A stretch of 64,000 nt of DNA from Pseudanabaena sp. Salubria-1 (GCA_023336205.1 JALQCR010000007.1:62001-126000), one strand, 5' to 3'; positions 44,126 through 54,088 are shown, counted from the first letter of the stretch. Numbers and translations are program-made. The notes: generated by a model not told the origin, from the letters alone.

Positions 44126-45058
44126 TTAGATAATTGACACACCTGCAAGGTCTAGAATCTCTGGAATCAAGTGTTCAGCTTTGATAGCCATAATATGCAC
44201 GCCTTGACAAATTTGCCGAGCTGTTTGGATCTGTTCAGCCGCGATCGCGATGCCTTCCTGTAAAGGGGATTTAGCTTGAGCTAGACGCTCAATTATATGG
44301 TCAGGAATCTGCACCCCTGGCACAAATTTATTCAGAAACAGCGCATTTTTAGCTGATTTAATTAAAAATATTCCTGCCAGAATGGGCTTGTCGGATTGAT
44401 TGGCAATTTGATGGACAAATTTATCGAGGCGCTCAAAATCGGTAATTAATTGGCTTTGAAAAAATTGCGCCCCCGCATTAATCTTGCGCTCAAACCGCTT
44501 TTGTAAACCCGACCAACTGGGCGACTGCGGATCAACTGCGGCTCCTGCTAAAAAGTCCGTCCCTTGATGGGGCAATGCTTTGCCGTTGGCATCAAATCCT
44601 TGATTAAGCTTTTGAATTAATTGTAATAACCGAACCGATTCATAGTCAAACACCGATCGCGCATCGGGTGTATCTCCAGCTTTTACGGGATCGCCCGTGA
44701 GCGCAAGAATATTGGTGATTCCTAACGCCGCCGCCCCAAATAAATCTCCTTGCAATGCAATCCGATTGCGATCGCGACAGGCAAGTTGGCAGACAGTTTC
44801 AATCCCGATTTGCTGCTGGATCAAAACTGAAGCAGCGATTGGGCTCATGCTCATCACCGCCCGACTAGAATCAGTAATATTAACTGCATGAACTCGATCT
44901 TTGAGCGATCGCGTTTGTTCGAGCATATGCGTTGGATCTCTGCCCTTGGGTGGAGATACCTCAGCCGTAATCAGAAATTCCTTATTGGCGATCGCTGTGC
45001 GAAATTTGTGAAATGGTCGTTCAACTACTGGCTGGGGCGAATCGATCATGCGAAACAA
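44126..45058 (-). CDS. metF: Methylenetetrahydrofolate reductase
   Basis: The product is about 310 residues, a flavin TIM barrel. TAEVSPPKGRDPTHMLEQTR carries the catalytic Glu region, and ITNILALTGDPVKAGDTPDA is the FAD/folate-binding motif. GAQFFQSQLITDFERLDKFV and KPILAGIFLIKSA are typical of MetF. It reduces 5,10-methylene-THF to 5-methyl-THF for methionine synthesis. The start may be Met 45049 (MIDSPQP) instead of 45058. Confidence 0.93.
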   Translation of the reverse strand: MFRMIDSPQPVVERPFHKFRTAIANKEFLITAEVSPPKGRDPTHMLEQTRSLKDRVHAVNITDSSRAVMSMSPIAASVLIQQQIGIETVCQLACRDRNRIALQGDLFGAAALGITNILALTGDPVKAGDTPDARSVFDYESVRLLQLIQKLNQGFDANGKALPHQGTDFLAGAAVDPQSPSWSGLQKRFERKINAGAQFFQSQLITDFERLDKFVHQIANQSDKPILAGIFLIKSAKNALFLNKFVPGVQIPDHIIERLAQAKSPLQEGIAIAAEQIQTARQICQGVHIMAIKAEHLIPEILDLAGVSII

Positions 45059-45297
45059 AACTACTAAAAAATTTTAAGATTGTCTGCATTTTAAACTATT
45101 GCGATCGCAAGCTAAGCCAAGAACTCAAGTTCTTGGCTCAAAGCGCAAGTCCACTGAAGTGGACTAAAGATTACTTCTACGCAATTAGTCTGGTGGGCAG
45201 TAATTCGTCGGGTGGGCAATGCCCACCTTGTTTAATTTTATGCAACCCGTTTCAACGGGTTTGAGCTTTTAGCCTGCACTTGAGTGCAAGGCTAATT
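45059..45297. other. Intergenic cluster of short palindromes
   Basis: Successive stems occur: GCCAAGAACT/AGTTCTTGGC, AGTCCACT/AGTGGACT, GGTGGGCA/TGCCCACC, AACCCGTT/AACGGGTT and CTTGCACT-type at the 3' end. This is a typical mosaic of REP-like elements. No gene is seen. Confidence 0.6.
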
Positions 45298-47001
45298 TCA
45301 TGCGAGTAATTGTTGAAATTCTGAAGTATCTCGAATTTTGGCAAAACTTTCATCGGTTTGAGCTTGTTCTTTTAGTTCTAAGCTACTGTCATAAAGAATC
45401 GCTGACTTGAGATTAGCGATCGCTAAATCTAACTGTTTACGCTCGGCATAGCAGCAAGCTTTATTGTAAAAAGCCACAGAACGCTTAGGATCGATTCTGA
45501 GCATCCGATCCAGAAATTCAATTGCTTCATCGAGTCGATGGAGCAAACAAAGAATATAACTGTGGTACTGGAGTGCATCTAATTCGCGCGGATCTATTTG
45601 CAACGCCCGATCGCTACAGACTAAAGCATTCTCCAATCGATTTAATTTTATTAAAATCTTGGATTGAGATACCCAAGCAGAGATATTTCTTCTATCTATT
45701 TCCGTGACTTTTTGATAAGCCTGTAAAGCCTCTAGCAAAGATTCTCTACTTGTGAAGATTTCAGCTTTTACATTCCAAAAATAGACCGCATCTGGCTTAA
45801 TCTCAATACCGCGATCGCAAGCCTCTAATTCTCGCTCTTCATCTTGCAGATTATGTAATATCCATACCTTCAATTGCCAAATATAAACATTATGAGGATT
45901 GTCAAATAAAAGGCGATCGCATACATCTAAAGCCTCTTCATTTCGACCAAGCTTGCCTAAGGTGCGGATAAAGTTTTGCTGCACATCCAAGTCGTGAGGA
46001 TGGGCGGAGAGGTATGCTTCCCAAATACTCCCTGCTGCTGCATAATCTTGGCGTTCATAAAGAATGTCTGCTTTCAACAGCAAGGCTTTCTGGAAATCAG
46101 GCTGAATTGCGATCGCCTTTTCTAAGTCTTTCAAAGCTGCATCTAATTTTCTCAAACGCTGATGAGCTAAAGCGCTTTGATATAGCGCTTCATGTTTTTT
46201 AATCGTGAGCTTACGAATGACGATAAATATGACTAATATCGCTACAGCCATAGGCGTAGATGCTTGTTGGAATAATGTAAACCCTGTTCTGATATAGTTT
46301 GCATCGATATCGAACAATCCCGTAAGTTGCATAATCCATCGAGAGAACTGCCTACTAAATGTGGGCAAGAACCAAAATAAAGCCAGAAAAATTGCAAATC
46401 CATACCTCTTTACAGGCTCTAGTTTTGCTTGCCAAGATCTAGGCAACCAAGGCTCGATCGCGCCGTATCCATCTAGTGAAGGAATGGGGAGAAGATTAAG
46501 AACTACTGAAAACACTTCGAAATAAATAAGTATTGATAAGCCAAAGATGAACCAGTAATTTGAGATTTCTTGCCTGTACATATCAAAAAGAAAGTCAGTA
46601 GATAACTGAGAAGCAAATTTCAGTTGCATCAGCTCATTAAGACTGACTGGGGATAGTTGACTAATACTAAATTTATAGATGACAACTAGAATTAGCGCCG
46701 ATACCAAGCTTGCCAATGGTCCCGCAATCGAAGTCAGGCTCAACCACATACGGTTACGGATCTGACTAGAATTAATGTATACAGATGCTCCAGGCAGCCC
46801 AATCCCTCCCATCAATAAAAAAATCATCGGCATGATCAGTGTCAAAACTGGATCAACATATTTGAGTGGATTGAGTGTCAAATAGCCTTTTTCTTTTACT
46901 GAAGTGTCTCCACCATAATAGGCTGCGATCGCATGTCCAAACTCATGCAAACATAAAGACAATATCCATCCCAGAAAAACAAATATGGCAATCTCAATCA
47001 T
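45298..47001 (-). CDS. Site-2-type M50 metalloprotease fused to TPR repeats
   Basis: The product has 567 residues. The first half is an integral-membrane M50 protease: zinc motif LCLHEFGHAIAAYYGG near residue 20 and the second metal-binding segment LNLLPIPSLDGYG near 175. From about residue 275 there are seven or eight TPR units (YQSALAHQRLRKLDAALKDL, AIAIQPDFQKALLLKADILY, ALQIDPRELDALQYHSYILC). M50 proteases cut membrane-bound substrates; the TPR half probably recruits partners on the cytoplasmic side. The protease-TPR fusion is unusual compared with plain rhomboid or S2P architectures. Confidence 0.88.
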   Translation of the reverse strand: MIEIAIFVFLGWILSLCLHEFGHAIAAYYGGDTSVKEKGYLTLNPLKYVDPVLTLIMPMIFLLMGGIGLPGASVYINSSQIRNRMWLSLTSIAGPLASLVSALILVVIYKFSISQLSPVSLNELMQLKFASQLSTDFLFDMYRQEISNYWFIFGLSILIYFEVFSVVLNLLPIPSLDGYGAIEPWLPRSWQAKLEPVKRYGFAIFLALFWFLPTFSRQFSRWIMQLTGLFDIDANYIRTGFTLFQQASTPMAVAILVIFIVIRKLTIKKHEALYQSALAHQRLRKLDAALKDLEKAIAIQPDFQKALLLKADILYERQDYAAAGSIWEAYLSAHPHDLDVQQNFIRTLGKLGRNEEALDVCDRLLFDNPHNVYIWQLKVWILHNLQDEERELEACDRGIEIKPDAVYFWNVKAEIFTSRESLLEALQAYQKVTEIDRRNISAWVSQSKILIKLNRLENALVCSDRALQIDPRELDALQYHSYILCLLHRLDEAIEFLDRMLRIDPKRSVAFYNKACCYAERKQLDLAIANLKSAILYDSSLELKEQAQTDESFAKIRDTSEFQQLLA

Positions 47002-47351
47002 AGTAAAATTCCAATTTTAAGGAGCAATTATTGGGGTAATACGACGTAGCGCCACTTGCCATTTAGACGGATTATTGGGATGCAGTTGGCAGCAATTCTC
47101 ATTATGAAACCAATTTTGGTGTTTACAGCGCCGTTGGGGCGGGAAACACCAAAATTGTTTTTTTTAAAGCCCACCACGGGGGGGGTTTCAAAACCAATTT
47201 TTATAACGAGAATTGCTGGCAGTTGGTCAACCTGCCATGAATTTGGGTTTGTTTGGATATACTGGCAAATCTTTTGGAATTAGGAATCCCTTTCACGTAA
47301 CGTCATTACACAATAAAGAACATATTTGCTGTGTGTCAGAGAAAAGCTTAT
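47002..47351. other. Intergenic region with a palindromic repeat
   Basis: There is no gene. The repeat at 47091-47217 occupies the middle. The rest is A/T-rich. Around 47160-47190 there are runs of T and of eight G inside the repeat, which may be sequence-quality problems, given the chimera a few hundred bases downstream. Confidence 0.5.
47091..47217. repeat. AGCAATTCTC palindromic element, copy 1
   Basis: It is bounded by AGCAATTCTC and its complement GAGAATTGCT. Next to them are AAACCAATTTT and AAAACCAATTTTT segments and an inner stem GGTGTTT/AAACACC. It shares ends and inner modules with 61323-61450. Confidence 0.75.
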
Positions 47352-47667
47352 CTAAACTTTAAGTAGAACTTGTTCGATCACTGCATTTCTAGCCCATTTG
47401 TCAGCTTCAAGAATATCTTCAAGCTCTGGATTAGAAACGCAATTGTGCCGATCACACACATGTTTAATCAAATCGGCAATTTGGACATAACGAATTCTCT
47501 CTTGCAAAAATAGTTCTACTACTTGCTCATTAGCGGCATTCAACACCGCAGGCATAGTTCCACCTGCACGACCTGCGGCGTAGGCTAAGTCCATACAAGG
47601 ATATTTTTGGTGATCTGGGGCGCGGAAGGTGAGCGTACCGCATTTGACGAGATCGAGACGTTCCCAT
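47352..47667 (-). pseudogene. dxr: 1-deoxy-D-xylulose-5-phosphate reductoisomerase, C-terminal fragment cut by the assembly chimera
   Basis: Reading down from 47667 gives [20 protein letters not shown], then [20 protein letters not shown] and [16 protein letters not shown], the unmistakable C-terminal part of DXR (MEP isoprenoid pathway). It retains about 104 of roughly 390 residues. Homology stops at WER, and the next upstream bases belong to GC-rich foreign sequence. The gene is therefore probably intact in the organism and truncated only in this assembly. Confidence 0.88.
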
Positions 47668-48814
47668 CAGTAGGAATGCGATCGGGATAAGAGAGGAAGA
47701 GGGAATAAAGGCAAAGGCAACCACCACACCCCCCGAAAACTCATGCGCCGCTGCAAACCGCTCGTGCTGATCGAGCGTCCAATGCCCATATCCAAACACT
47801 CCCGGCGCAAACGGAAACACCACATTCCCCGCCGCCACGAAATTCCGAATCATCCAAGGTGCCAACACCACCAATCCCACCAACGCACCCACAGCCCCAA
47901 AAACCGCCCACTTTCGCGGCTTCAAACCCACCAACCCCAACACCAACGCACCCGGCCCAAAGAACAACATCGCCGTCGGTTTCACGCTGCACGCAGACCC
48001 TACCAACACCGCCACCAACACCGCTCGCTTCCCCACCGTCAGCCGCGCATCCATCGCCGCCCACAATCCGGCAGTTCCCAGCGCAATCATCGGCCACTCG
48101 TTGTACGCCAAAGACCCCACCACAATCGACCACGGCGTCACCAACAACAACGCTCGCACCAGCGCCACCGCAACCACCGCACGCCGCTCTCCTACACCCT
48201 CCGGCATCACCGCCCGCGCGATGCGCCCGATCGTCCACACCGCGAGCAACATCGCTCCACCGTGCAACAACTGACACGCGATCAACCCGCGGCCATCCGC
48301 CGCCGTCAGCCACCGCTCACCCGCAAGCCCAATCTCGGGCGAACCACCCGCCGCCCCCAAGTGCATAAACGCCGCCTCGAAATACGACGGCAAAAACGAA
48401 TACACATTTGCCGAACTTGGGAGCAGCCGTCCCGCCACCAACCATTCCTGCGGCAACGCAAGGTGATACGACAGCGCGTCATACCCGCCGAACTCACTCG
48501 CCCACAACCACCCCGGCGGGTTGCACGCCATCGCCAACACCAGCCCACCAGCGACAAACGGCACCGCAGCAATCGCCGTCTCAGTCGTCAAAAGTGCTCG
48601 CCCACCACCGCTCCGAATCGCCTTCCCCCAAAACACCAACTCAACCACCGCAGGCACCACCAGCGTCAAGAGCGCCGCCCACCGCGCCTGCCCGCCACCC
48701 ATCAATCCCCAAACTCCCAGCCCATGCGAAACGGCCAGCAACGTCCCCAACCCCAACCCAATCCGCAACATCGCCGCTTCCGCCGAAGGCCGAACCACTA
48801 CCGTCCACGCCCGT
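47668..48814 (-). other. GC-rich foreign sequence (probable contaminant) coding for a glycosyltransferase-39-like membrane protein
   Basis: The base composition changes abruptly to visibly GC-rich with GCG/GGC codon use quite unlike the neighbours, and there are no HIP1 sites. The minus strand encodes a polytopic membrane protein, open at both ends. FGGYDALSYHLALPQEWLVA, LAYNEWPMIALGTAGLWAAM, SVKPTAMLFFGPGALVLGLV and PWMIRNFVAAGNVVFPFAPG resemble GT39/ArnT-like proteins of Planctomycetota-type bacteria; this origin is an inference. Both boundaries are abrupt: it breaks into dxr at 47667/47668 and into a poly-C tract at 48815. Confidence 0.8.
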
Positions 48815-48871
48815 CCCCCCCCCCCCCCCCCCCAAAAAAAAAAACCCCCCCCCCCCCCCCCCCCCCCCCCC
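48815..48871. other. Poly-C / poly-A / poly-C tract, likely sequencing or assembly artefact
   Basis: Nineteen C, then eleven A, then twenty-seven C stand in a row. Read on the other strand these are long G runs, the typical no-signal artefact of two-colour Illumina chemistry. They sit exactly at the border of the GC-rich foreign segment. Confidence 0.9.
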
Positions 48872-49358
<487 letters not shown>

Positions 49359-49432
49359 TTTTAGTTGGCGAGATTCTTGTTTATTTTTCGTTAAGTGCAA
49401 TTATTCTTTATCCTGCATTTAGATTTAGGCGT

Positions 49433-49452
49433 ACCAATTGGTGCGCCTAAAT
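49433..49452 (+). terminator. psaC 3' hairpin 1
   Basis: ATTTAGGCG...CGCCTAAAT with ACCAATTGGT between, followed by TTGTTTTT. Confidence 0.8.
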
Positions 49453-49461
49453 TGTTTTTAC

Positions 49462-49493
49462 AAACAAAAGGCACGCATAGCGTGCCTTTTGTT
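49462..49493. terminator. psaC 3' hairpin 2
   Basis: AACAAAAGGCACGC-ATA-GCGTGCCTTTTGTT, a second terminator in tandem. Confidence 0.88.
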
Positions 49494-49541
49494 TTAATAG
49501 AAACGGCGCTTAGCGCTGTCTCTATCTGAAATATATTTTCT

Positions 49542-50558
49542 ATGCTTGATATTTTCGATCGCATACCCGATGGCTTACTAGATCTTGAATCTACTCAACT
49601 TTGGCAATTACTAAAGCACCCCACACTGATCCACCTCGAAGGTGATCGCCAGCCAGCGTTATTTGTTTCGATTTTGTTACATGGTAATGAAACAACTAGT
49701 TGGTTAGCGATGCGGGAATTGCTTCGTAAATATCAAAACAAAAAGCTGCCGCGATCGCTTTCTTTGTTCATTGGCAATATTGAAGGTGCGAGATATCGCC
49801 AAAGGCATTTAGCAGATCAGCCTGACTATAATCGTATTTGGCAAATCGGGGATGTATCTGAGCCATTGCCAGAGCAAATCATGGCACAAAAAGTAATTGC
49901 CGAAATGCGATCGCGTGGCGTATTTGCCAGCATCGATATTCACAACAATACGGGGAGAAATCCTCACTATGGCTGCATTACTCATTTAGACAAGCATTCT
50001 CGACATTTAGCGAGACTATTTGATAAAACTGTGGTGTATTACACAAGCCCGAAGACAGTGCAATCCTATGCCTTTGGTAAGTTTTGCCCTGCGATCGTTT
50101 TGGAATGTGGACAGCCTGATAAACCTGATGGCACGGCTCATGCGTTGGAATATGTAGAAACCTGTCTTAATCTCGATAGTTTTGATGATTTGCCTGATTC
50201 GGCGATCGCTGATATTGATTTGTTTCACACGGTAGCGATCGTCAAAGTCCCAGAAGAAATTAATTTCAGCTTTACGGGAGAGCCTGATGATGACATTACT
50301 TTCCCTAATGGTATGGATTGCTTAAATTTTTGTGAATTACCAATTGGAGAAAACTTTGGAGCAGCAAAAACTGAGAGAGCTTATTTATCAGCTTTAAGTG
50401 AAGAAGGAGAAGAACATGGCGATCGCTATTTCCAAATTCAAAATGGCAAAATTATTTTAAAAGTTTCCGTGATGCCATCAATGCTTAGTCTCAATACCGA
50501 TATTGTTCGTCAAGATTGTCTCTGCTACCTAATGGAACGTTTCCCAATCCCAGAATAA
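49542..50558 (+). CDS. M14-type zinc carboxypeptidase / succinylglutamate desuccinylase-like
   Basis: The product has 338 residues. The zinc motif H-x-x-E is in SILLHGNETTSWLAMREL. A third ligand His lies in ASIDIHNNTGRNPHYGC, and ECGQPDKPDG follows, where AspA/AstE relatives carry the catalytic Glu. No signal peptide is seen, so it is cytoplasmic. The substrate (N-acyl amino acid or short peptide) cannot be told. It is followed by a shared bidirectional terminator. Confidence 0.82.
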   Translation: MLDIFDRIPDGLLDLESTQLWQLLKHPTLIHLEGDRQPALFVSILLHGNETTSWLAMRELLRKYQNKKLPRSLSLFIGNIEGARYRQRHLADQPDYNRIWQIGDVSEPLPEQIMAQKVIAEMRSRGVFASIDIHNNTGRNPHYGCITHLDKHSRHLARLFDKTVVYYTSPKTVQSYAFGKFCPAIVLECGQPDKPDGTAHALEYVETCLNLDSFDDLPDSAIADIDLFHTVAIVKVPEEINFSFTGEPDDDITFPNGMDCLNFCELPIGENFGAAKTERAYLSALSEEGEEHGDRYFQIQNGKIILKVSVMPSMLSLNTDIVRQDCLCYLMERFPIPE

Positions 50559-50590
50559 AAAAGCTGGTGCAAAGCACCAGTTTTTTTATT
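50554..50590. terminator. Bidirectional terminator between the M14 gene and the inositol monophosphatase gene
   Basis: AATAAAAAAGCTGGTGC-AAA-GCACCAGTTTTTTTATT. Confidence 0.92.
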
Positions 50591-50609
50591 CTATTTTTTT
50601 AGAACGAAG

Positions 50610-51461
50610 CTAACGACCAAAGGGAAATTTAAACGGTAAAGGCTTGATTAATGCTAATTCTGCAATCATTTGTTCATGCAAATGCCCATTGGTTGCTAGC
50701 AACCTTCCAGACTTGGGAATATGTTTGCTACCATCGTAAGCCGTAACAATTCCACCAGCTTCACGCACGACCACCACGCCCGCCGCCAAGTCCCATAGAG
50801 ACAAGCCTCTCTCCCAATAACCATCTAAGCGTCCACAAGCCACATAAGCTAAATCCATCGCCGCCGAACCTCCACGGCGCACACCTTGAGTGATATGTGT
50901 AAAATGGCAAAACTCAGCATAATTATTATCCTCAACGAGAGTGCGATCATAGGCAAAGCCAGTCACGAGCAAACTGCGACTGAGTTCTGTAGTTTTAGAA
51001 ACATGGATCGGCAGACGATTTAGAGTTGCGCCTAACCCTGTTGCCGCCCGAAATATTTCATCGCGAAAAGGATCATAAATCGCACCTACGGAAGGAATTC
51101 CATCAATCAATAAAGCGATCGAAACTGATGAAAATGGATATTGATGAGCATAATTAGTTGTGCCATCCAGAGGATCGATCGCCCATAAATATCGACTCTC
51201 GGTATTCCCTAATACACCAGACTCTTCTGCCAAAATCCCATGATCAGGAAAGTGTCGTTGCAAAATTGAGAGAACCATTGCTTCCGAGTCTTTATCTGCG
51301 ATCGTCACCAAATCCCCAGGACGCTTTTCTTCAACCTCTTTTTCCTTGAGATTACCCATATAGGATTTCAGGACTGCGCCACCCGCACAAGCTGCCTCAG
51401 TAGCAATATCTAAGAAGGTTTGTAGTTGCTCTTTACTAACAGAAGCTGGTGAATTTATCAT
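50610..51461 (-). CDS. Inositol monophosphatase family protein
   Basis: The product has about 283 residues starting at Met 51461 (MINSPASVSKEQ); upstream residues in that frame come from an IS. Metal-binding motifs are complete: GILAEESG, LWAIDPLDGTTNYAHQYP and GLSLWDLAAGVVVVREAGG. It hydrolyses inositol phosphate or related sugar phosphates with Mg2+. An IS lies 42 bp upstream of the start codon and may have replaced its native promoter. Confidence 0.93.
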   Translation of the reverse strand: MINSPASVSKEQLQTFLDIATEAACAGGAVLKSYMGNLKEKEVEEKRPGDLVTIADKDSEAMVLSILQRHFPDHGILAEESGVLGNTESRYLWAIDPLDGTTNYAHQYPFSSVSIALLIDGIPSVGAIYDPFRDEIFRAATGLGATLNRLPIHVSKTTELSRSLLVTGFAYDRTLVEDNNYAEFCHFTHITQGVRRGGSAAMDLAYVACGRLDGYWERGLSLWDLAAGVVVVREAGGIVTAYDGSKHIPKSGRLLATNGHLHEQMIAELALIKPLPFKFPFGR

Positions 51462-51503
51462 GTTCTTTGGATGTGTTTTTTGATTTATTGTGGAAAAGAT
51501 TAA

Positions 51504-52761
51504 CTGAGATCTTGCACCATTCAAGAAAAGGGGTTGCAGAAAGAGCAGAAATGTGAAAAAAAGGGCGTAGTAGTAAATTAAATAACGAGCATGGAAAGCA
51601 TCGTTAAGCACGCCCAAGGGCTAGTGTATAGTCTTCTGTGTTTGATGCCAAGTGTGTATCAAACAGCAAGTCTCAATGCAATACTAGGACTATTTCTCGA
51701 AGCACAAAGGCATCCTTATCCAGAACATACACAGATAAAATCAGCGAGTGCACTCAGCCGATTTCTCAATCACTATAACTGGTCAACGAGAGCAGTAATT
51801 CGGTCAACACGGCAGGCTATTTTGGGACAAATCGCCAAGCATCGCCCATCGAAACAAGTGCCATTAAAGATACTGATAGACTTGACTACCCTAGAAAAAA
51901 GCGGCAAGTTTTTACATTTGAGCAATCCCACCCAAAACGAACCAGACCCATGGGTGAGAATACTAAACGGAAAGCGAGGACTACATCTGGTTGTACTGTA
52001 TCTGGTCTATGGAGAGTGGCGCGTACCATGGAGTTTTAGAGTATGGCGCGGCAAAGGATACCCCAGTCCCTCTGACTTAGCTTGTAAGTTATTGGGGACA
52101 GTACCCAAGCAACTAACCCAAGGCAAGACTGTGATTGTCCTTGCTGATACTGAGTTTAGTACGGTGAAGTTTTTCAATACTGTCCGCGCCAAGACTTGGC
52201 GCATCGTTGTCGGTGTACGCAACAATCGTAAACTTCAAGATGGCCGTACAGTCAAACAACTTTATCGTCATGGCAAACGTGGACAACAAATTTTGCTAGA
52301 AGGGCTAACTCAGCCTTTGACGATCTCTTGGTTTTGGCTCAAAAGAGCTGATAGTAAACGGGAGTTACGCTTTGTTGTCTCTTCTCATCCTTATTCTGGT
52401 GCTTATCTGGTGATGTTAGGTCGTAAGCGTTGGGCGATTGAGGGATTCTTCAAAACCATCAAACATCGCTTTGGTTTGCATTGTTTTGGGCAATCTACAA
52501 AACTTGGTGTTTATCGTTGGCTTATCCTCTCTCTGCTTGCTTATCTTTTGGCCCATTGGATTGATCAATGGTCGAGTCCTCCTGTCTTGGACTGGAAAGC
52601 TACCTGTGATTTGACACTTTCCGTTTTATTTCCTTCTGTCCTTTGGTTGAAACTTCTTAGGTATCTCCAAATTAGTGCCGATATTGCTGCTCGTCATGGG
52701 TTTGAAATTATTCTCAAACCCATTCCTACTTAACTCTTTCAGGAATGGTGCAAGATCTCAG
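51504..52761 (+). mobile_element. IS4-superfamily insertion sequence with TTAA target duplication
   Basis: Perfect 19-bp inverted ends, CTGAGATCTTGCACCATTC at 51504 and its complement ending at 52761. TTAA flanks both sides (51500-51503, 52762-52765). The length is 1258 bp. It is inserted in the intergenic region upstream of the inositol monophosphatase gene. Confidence 0.93.
51591..52733 (+). CDS. Transposase of the TTAA-targeting IS
   Basis: The product has 380 residues. The DDE core has Asp in LKILIDLTTLEKSG, Asp in TVIVLADTEFSTVKF and Glu in RKRWAIEGFFKTIKHRFGLH, in the arrangement of IS4/IS701-superfamily enzymes. A hydrophobic C-terminal helix (WLILSLLAYLLAHWIDQW) follows. It is intact. 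It differs clearly from the IS4-family enzyme at 10842. Confidence 0.88.
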   Translation: MESIVKHAQGLVYSLLCLMPSVYQTASLNAILGLFLEAQRHPYPEHTQIKSASALSRFLNHYNWSTRAVIRSTRQAILGQIAKHRPSKQVPLKILIDLTTLEKSGKFLHLSNPTQNEPDPWVRILNGKRGLHLVVLYLVYGEWRVPWSFRVWRGKGYPSPSDLACKLLGTVPKQLTQGKTVIVLADTEFSTVKFFNTVRAKTWRIVVGVRNNRKLQDGRTVKQLYRHGKRGQQILLEGLTQPLTISWFWLKRADSKRELRFVVSSHPYSGAYLVMLGRKRWAIEGFFKTIKHRFGLHCFGQSTKLGVYRWLILSLLAYLLAHWIDQWSSPPVLDWKATCDLTLSVLFPSVLWLKLLRYLQISADIAARHGFEIILKPIPT

Positions 52762-52765
52762 TTAA

Positions 52766-53096
52766 GCTTGCCCTAAGCAGATTGCCAATAAAAAAATTAG
52801 CGTGTGATTCACTTCAATTTTCGAGCAAACAAACCAATAAGATTTTTAGAAGTGTTGCTTCGCAACACTTCTAAAAATCTTATTGGTTCGGGATTGAAAG
52901 CAAAGAGCTTTAACTCTATCTAATTTCACCAGATCGGTGGTGTCCATAAAGGAGCGATCGCTGCGAGAATATCTAAATATTTGCTATATGAAGATTCTTG
53001 TCTTAATTCTTCATATTTTGTTACTTTTTTATCAAATCACAAATTTAGTCTCCTACTGTCCAACATATCTCTCACAAGTATCTCAAGTAACACTCC
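52766..53096. other. Intergenic region with a very long perfect hairpin
   Basis: No gene I trust is present. The main structure is at 52832-52888. The M23 peptidase promoter must lie in the remaining 200 bp. Confidence 0.5.
52832..52888. terminator. 27-bp perfect-stem hairpin
   Basis: The arm beginning AACCAATAAGATTTTTAGAA and ending TGTTGC is followed by TTC and its exact complement. It resembles the terminators of this genome (loop TTC or AAA) but is much longer. It stood at the 3' end of whatever preceded the IS site. Confidence 0.75.
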
Positions 53097-54056
53097 ATGA
53101 AGCCGTCTTGGAAAATATCCCTACTGCCAGTTTTAATCGCTAGTGCGATCGCTAGTTTATTTCCCTCAGTCCTACTAGCGACTACTTCACCTCCATTAAC
53201 CCCAATTGATCAAGCCAACTCAAAAGAGGCGGAAGAACTCTGCGGTAAGCCAACCCTCGACGATCTTGCTCAGCATAAAGTCAAGCAGGGCGAAACTCTA
53301 GAAGCGATCGCCAAGCAATACGAACTTAAAACTGCAACCCTGATGGGGCTAAACCCCGAAGTCCGTAGTGGTGAAGTCAAGTTGGGGCAAATCTTATCAA
53401 TCCCGCCCCTAGATGGTTTAACCTACCGCTTTCAAAACGAAGAAAATTACACCACCGTTGCCAAAAAATTTAAGATTCGCGCCGATGTTCTTTTTGAGCG
53501 TAACGGCTGTCAACGCAAGCCTCAAGTCGTATTTGTACCAGGGGCAATCTGGAAGCCCGATCCTGTTCCTTTCAATGCCGCGATCGCTTCTAGAGGCTCA
53601 AGCAATCCTGATGTCATCTTTCAAACAGGCGGATATCCCCTCCCCTACGCAGTCCCTGTCACCTCCAACTACGGCTGGCGAATGAATCCAGTTACAACCA
53701 TCTGGTCATTTCACAGCGGCATCGACCTTGGCGCATCTTTCGGCACACCCGTACTTGCTGCCAAAGCAGGACGTGTCGAATTTGCAGGCTGGGGAGATGG
53801 TTATGGCAACCTAGTGGAACTCGATCACGGCTCCACGGGTACTCGTTATGCTCACCTTGAGGCAATTTATGTCCATCAGGGGCAGAATGTAGCTCAAGGT
53901 CAACAACTGGGCATTGTTGGCTCAACTGGGCGCTCAACTGGGCCACATTTGCACTTTGAGATCATGGTTTCGTCGGGTGATGGCTGGGTCGCACTTGATC
54001 CTGCCCCTTATCTCAATCGCATCGCATCCGTTATGACCAATTTATTTCTGCTCTAA
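53097..54056 (+). CDS. LysM-containing M23 peptidase (murein endopeptidase)
   Basis: The product has 319 residues. The signal peptide (LLPVLIASAIASLFPSVLLA) ends near residue 28. A LysM domain is at about 60-105 (HKVKQGETLEAIAKQYELKT). The C-terminal M23 domain has zinc motifs SFHSGIDLGASFGTPVLAA and GPHLHFEIM (H-x-H), plus YAHLEAI. It probably cleaves peptide cross-links in the periplasm or activates amidases. It is monocistronic, with its own terminator. Confidence 0.93.
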   Translation: MKPSWKISLLPVLIASAIASLFPSVLLATTSPPLTPIDQANSKEAEELCGKPTLDDLAQHKVKQGETLEAIAKQYELKTATLMGLNPEVRSGEVKLGQILSIPPLDGLTYRFQNEENYTTVAKKFKIRADVLFERNGCQRKPQVVFVPGAIWKPDPVPFNAAIASRGSSNPDVIFQTGGYPLPYAVPVTSNYGWRMNPVTTIWSFHSGIDLGASFGTPVLAAKAGRVEFAGWGDGYGNLVELDHGSTGTRYAHLEAIYVHQGQNVAQGQQLGIVGSTGRSTGPHLHFEIMVSSGDGWVALDPAPYLNRIASVMTNLFLL

Positions 54057-54088
54057 ATTTTGCCATCCAGCGTTTTAGCTCCCACATC

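Noticed and set aside
52937..53143. 68-codon frame upstream of the M23 peptidase
   Set aside because: It overlaps the peptidase start and has no coding-like features; more likely leader sequence.
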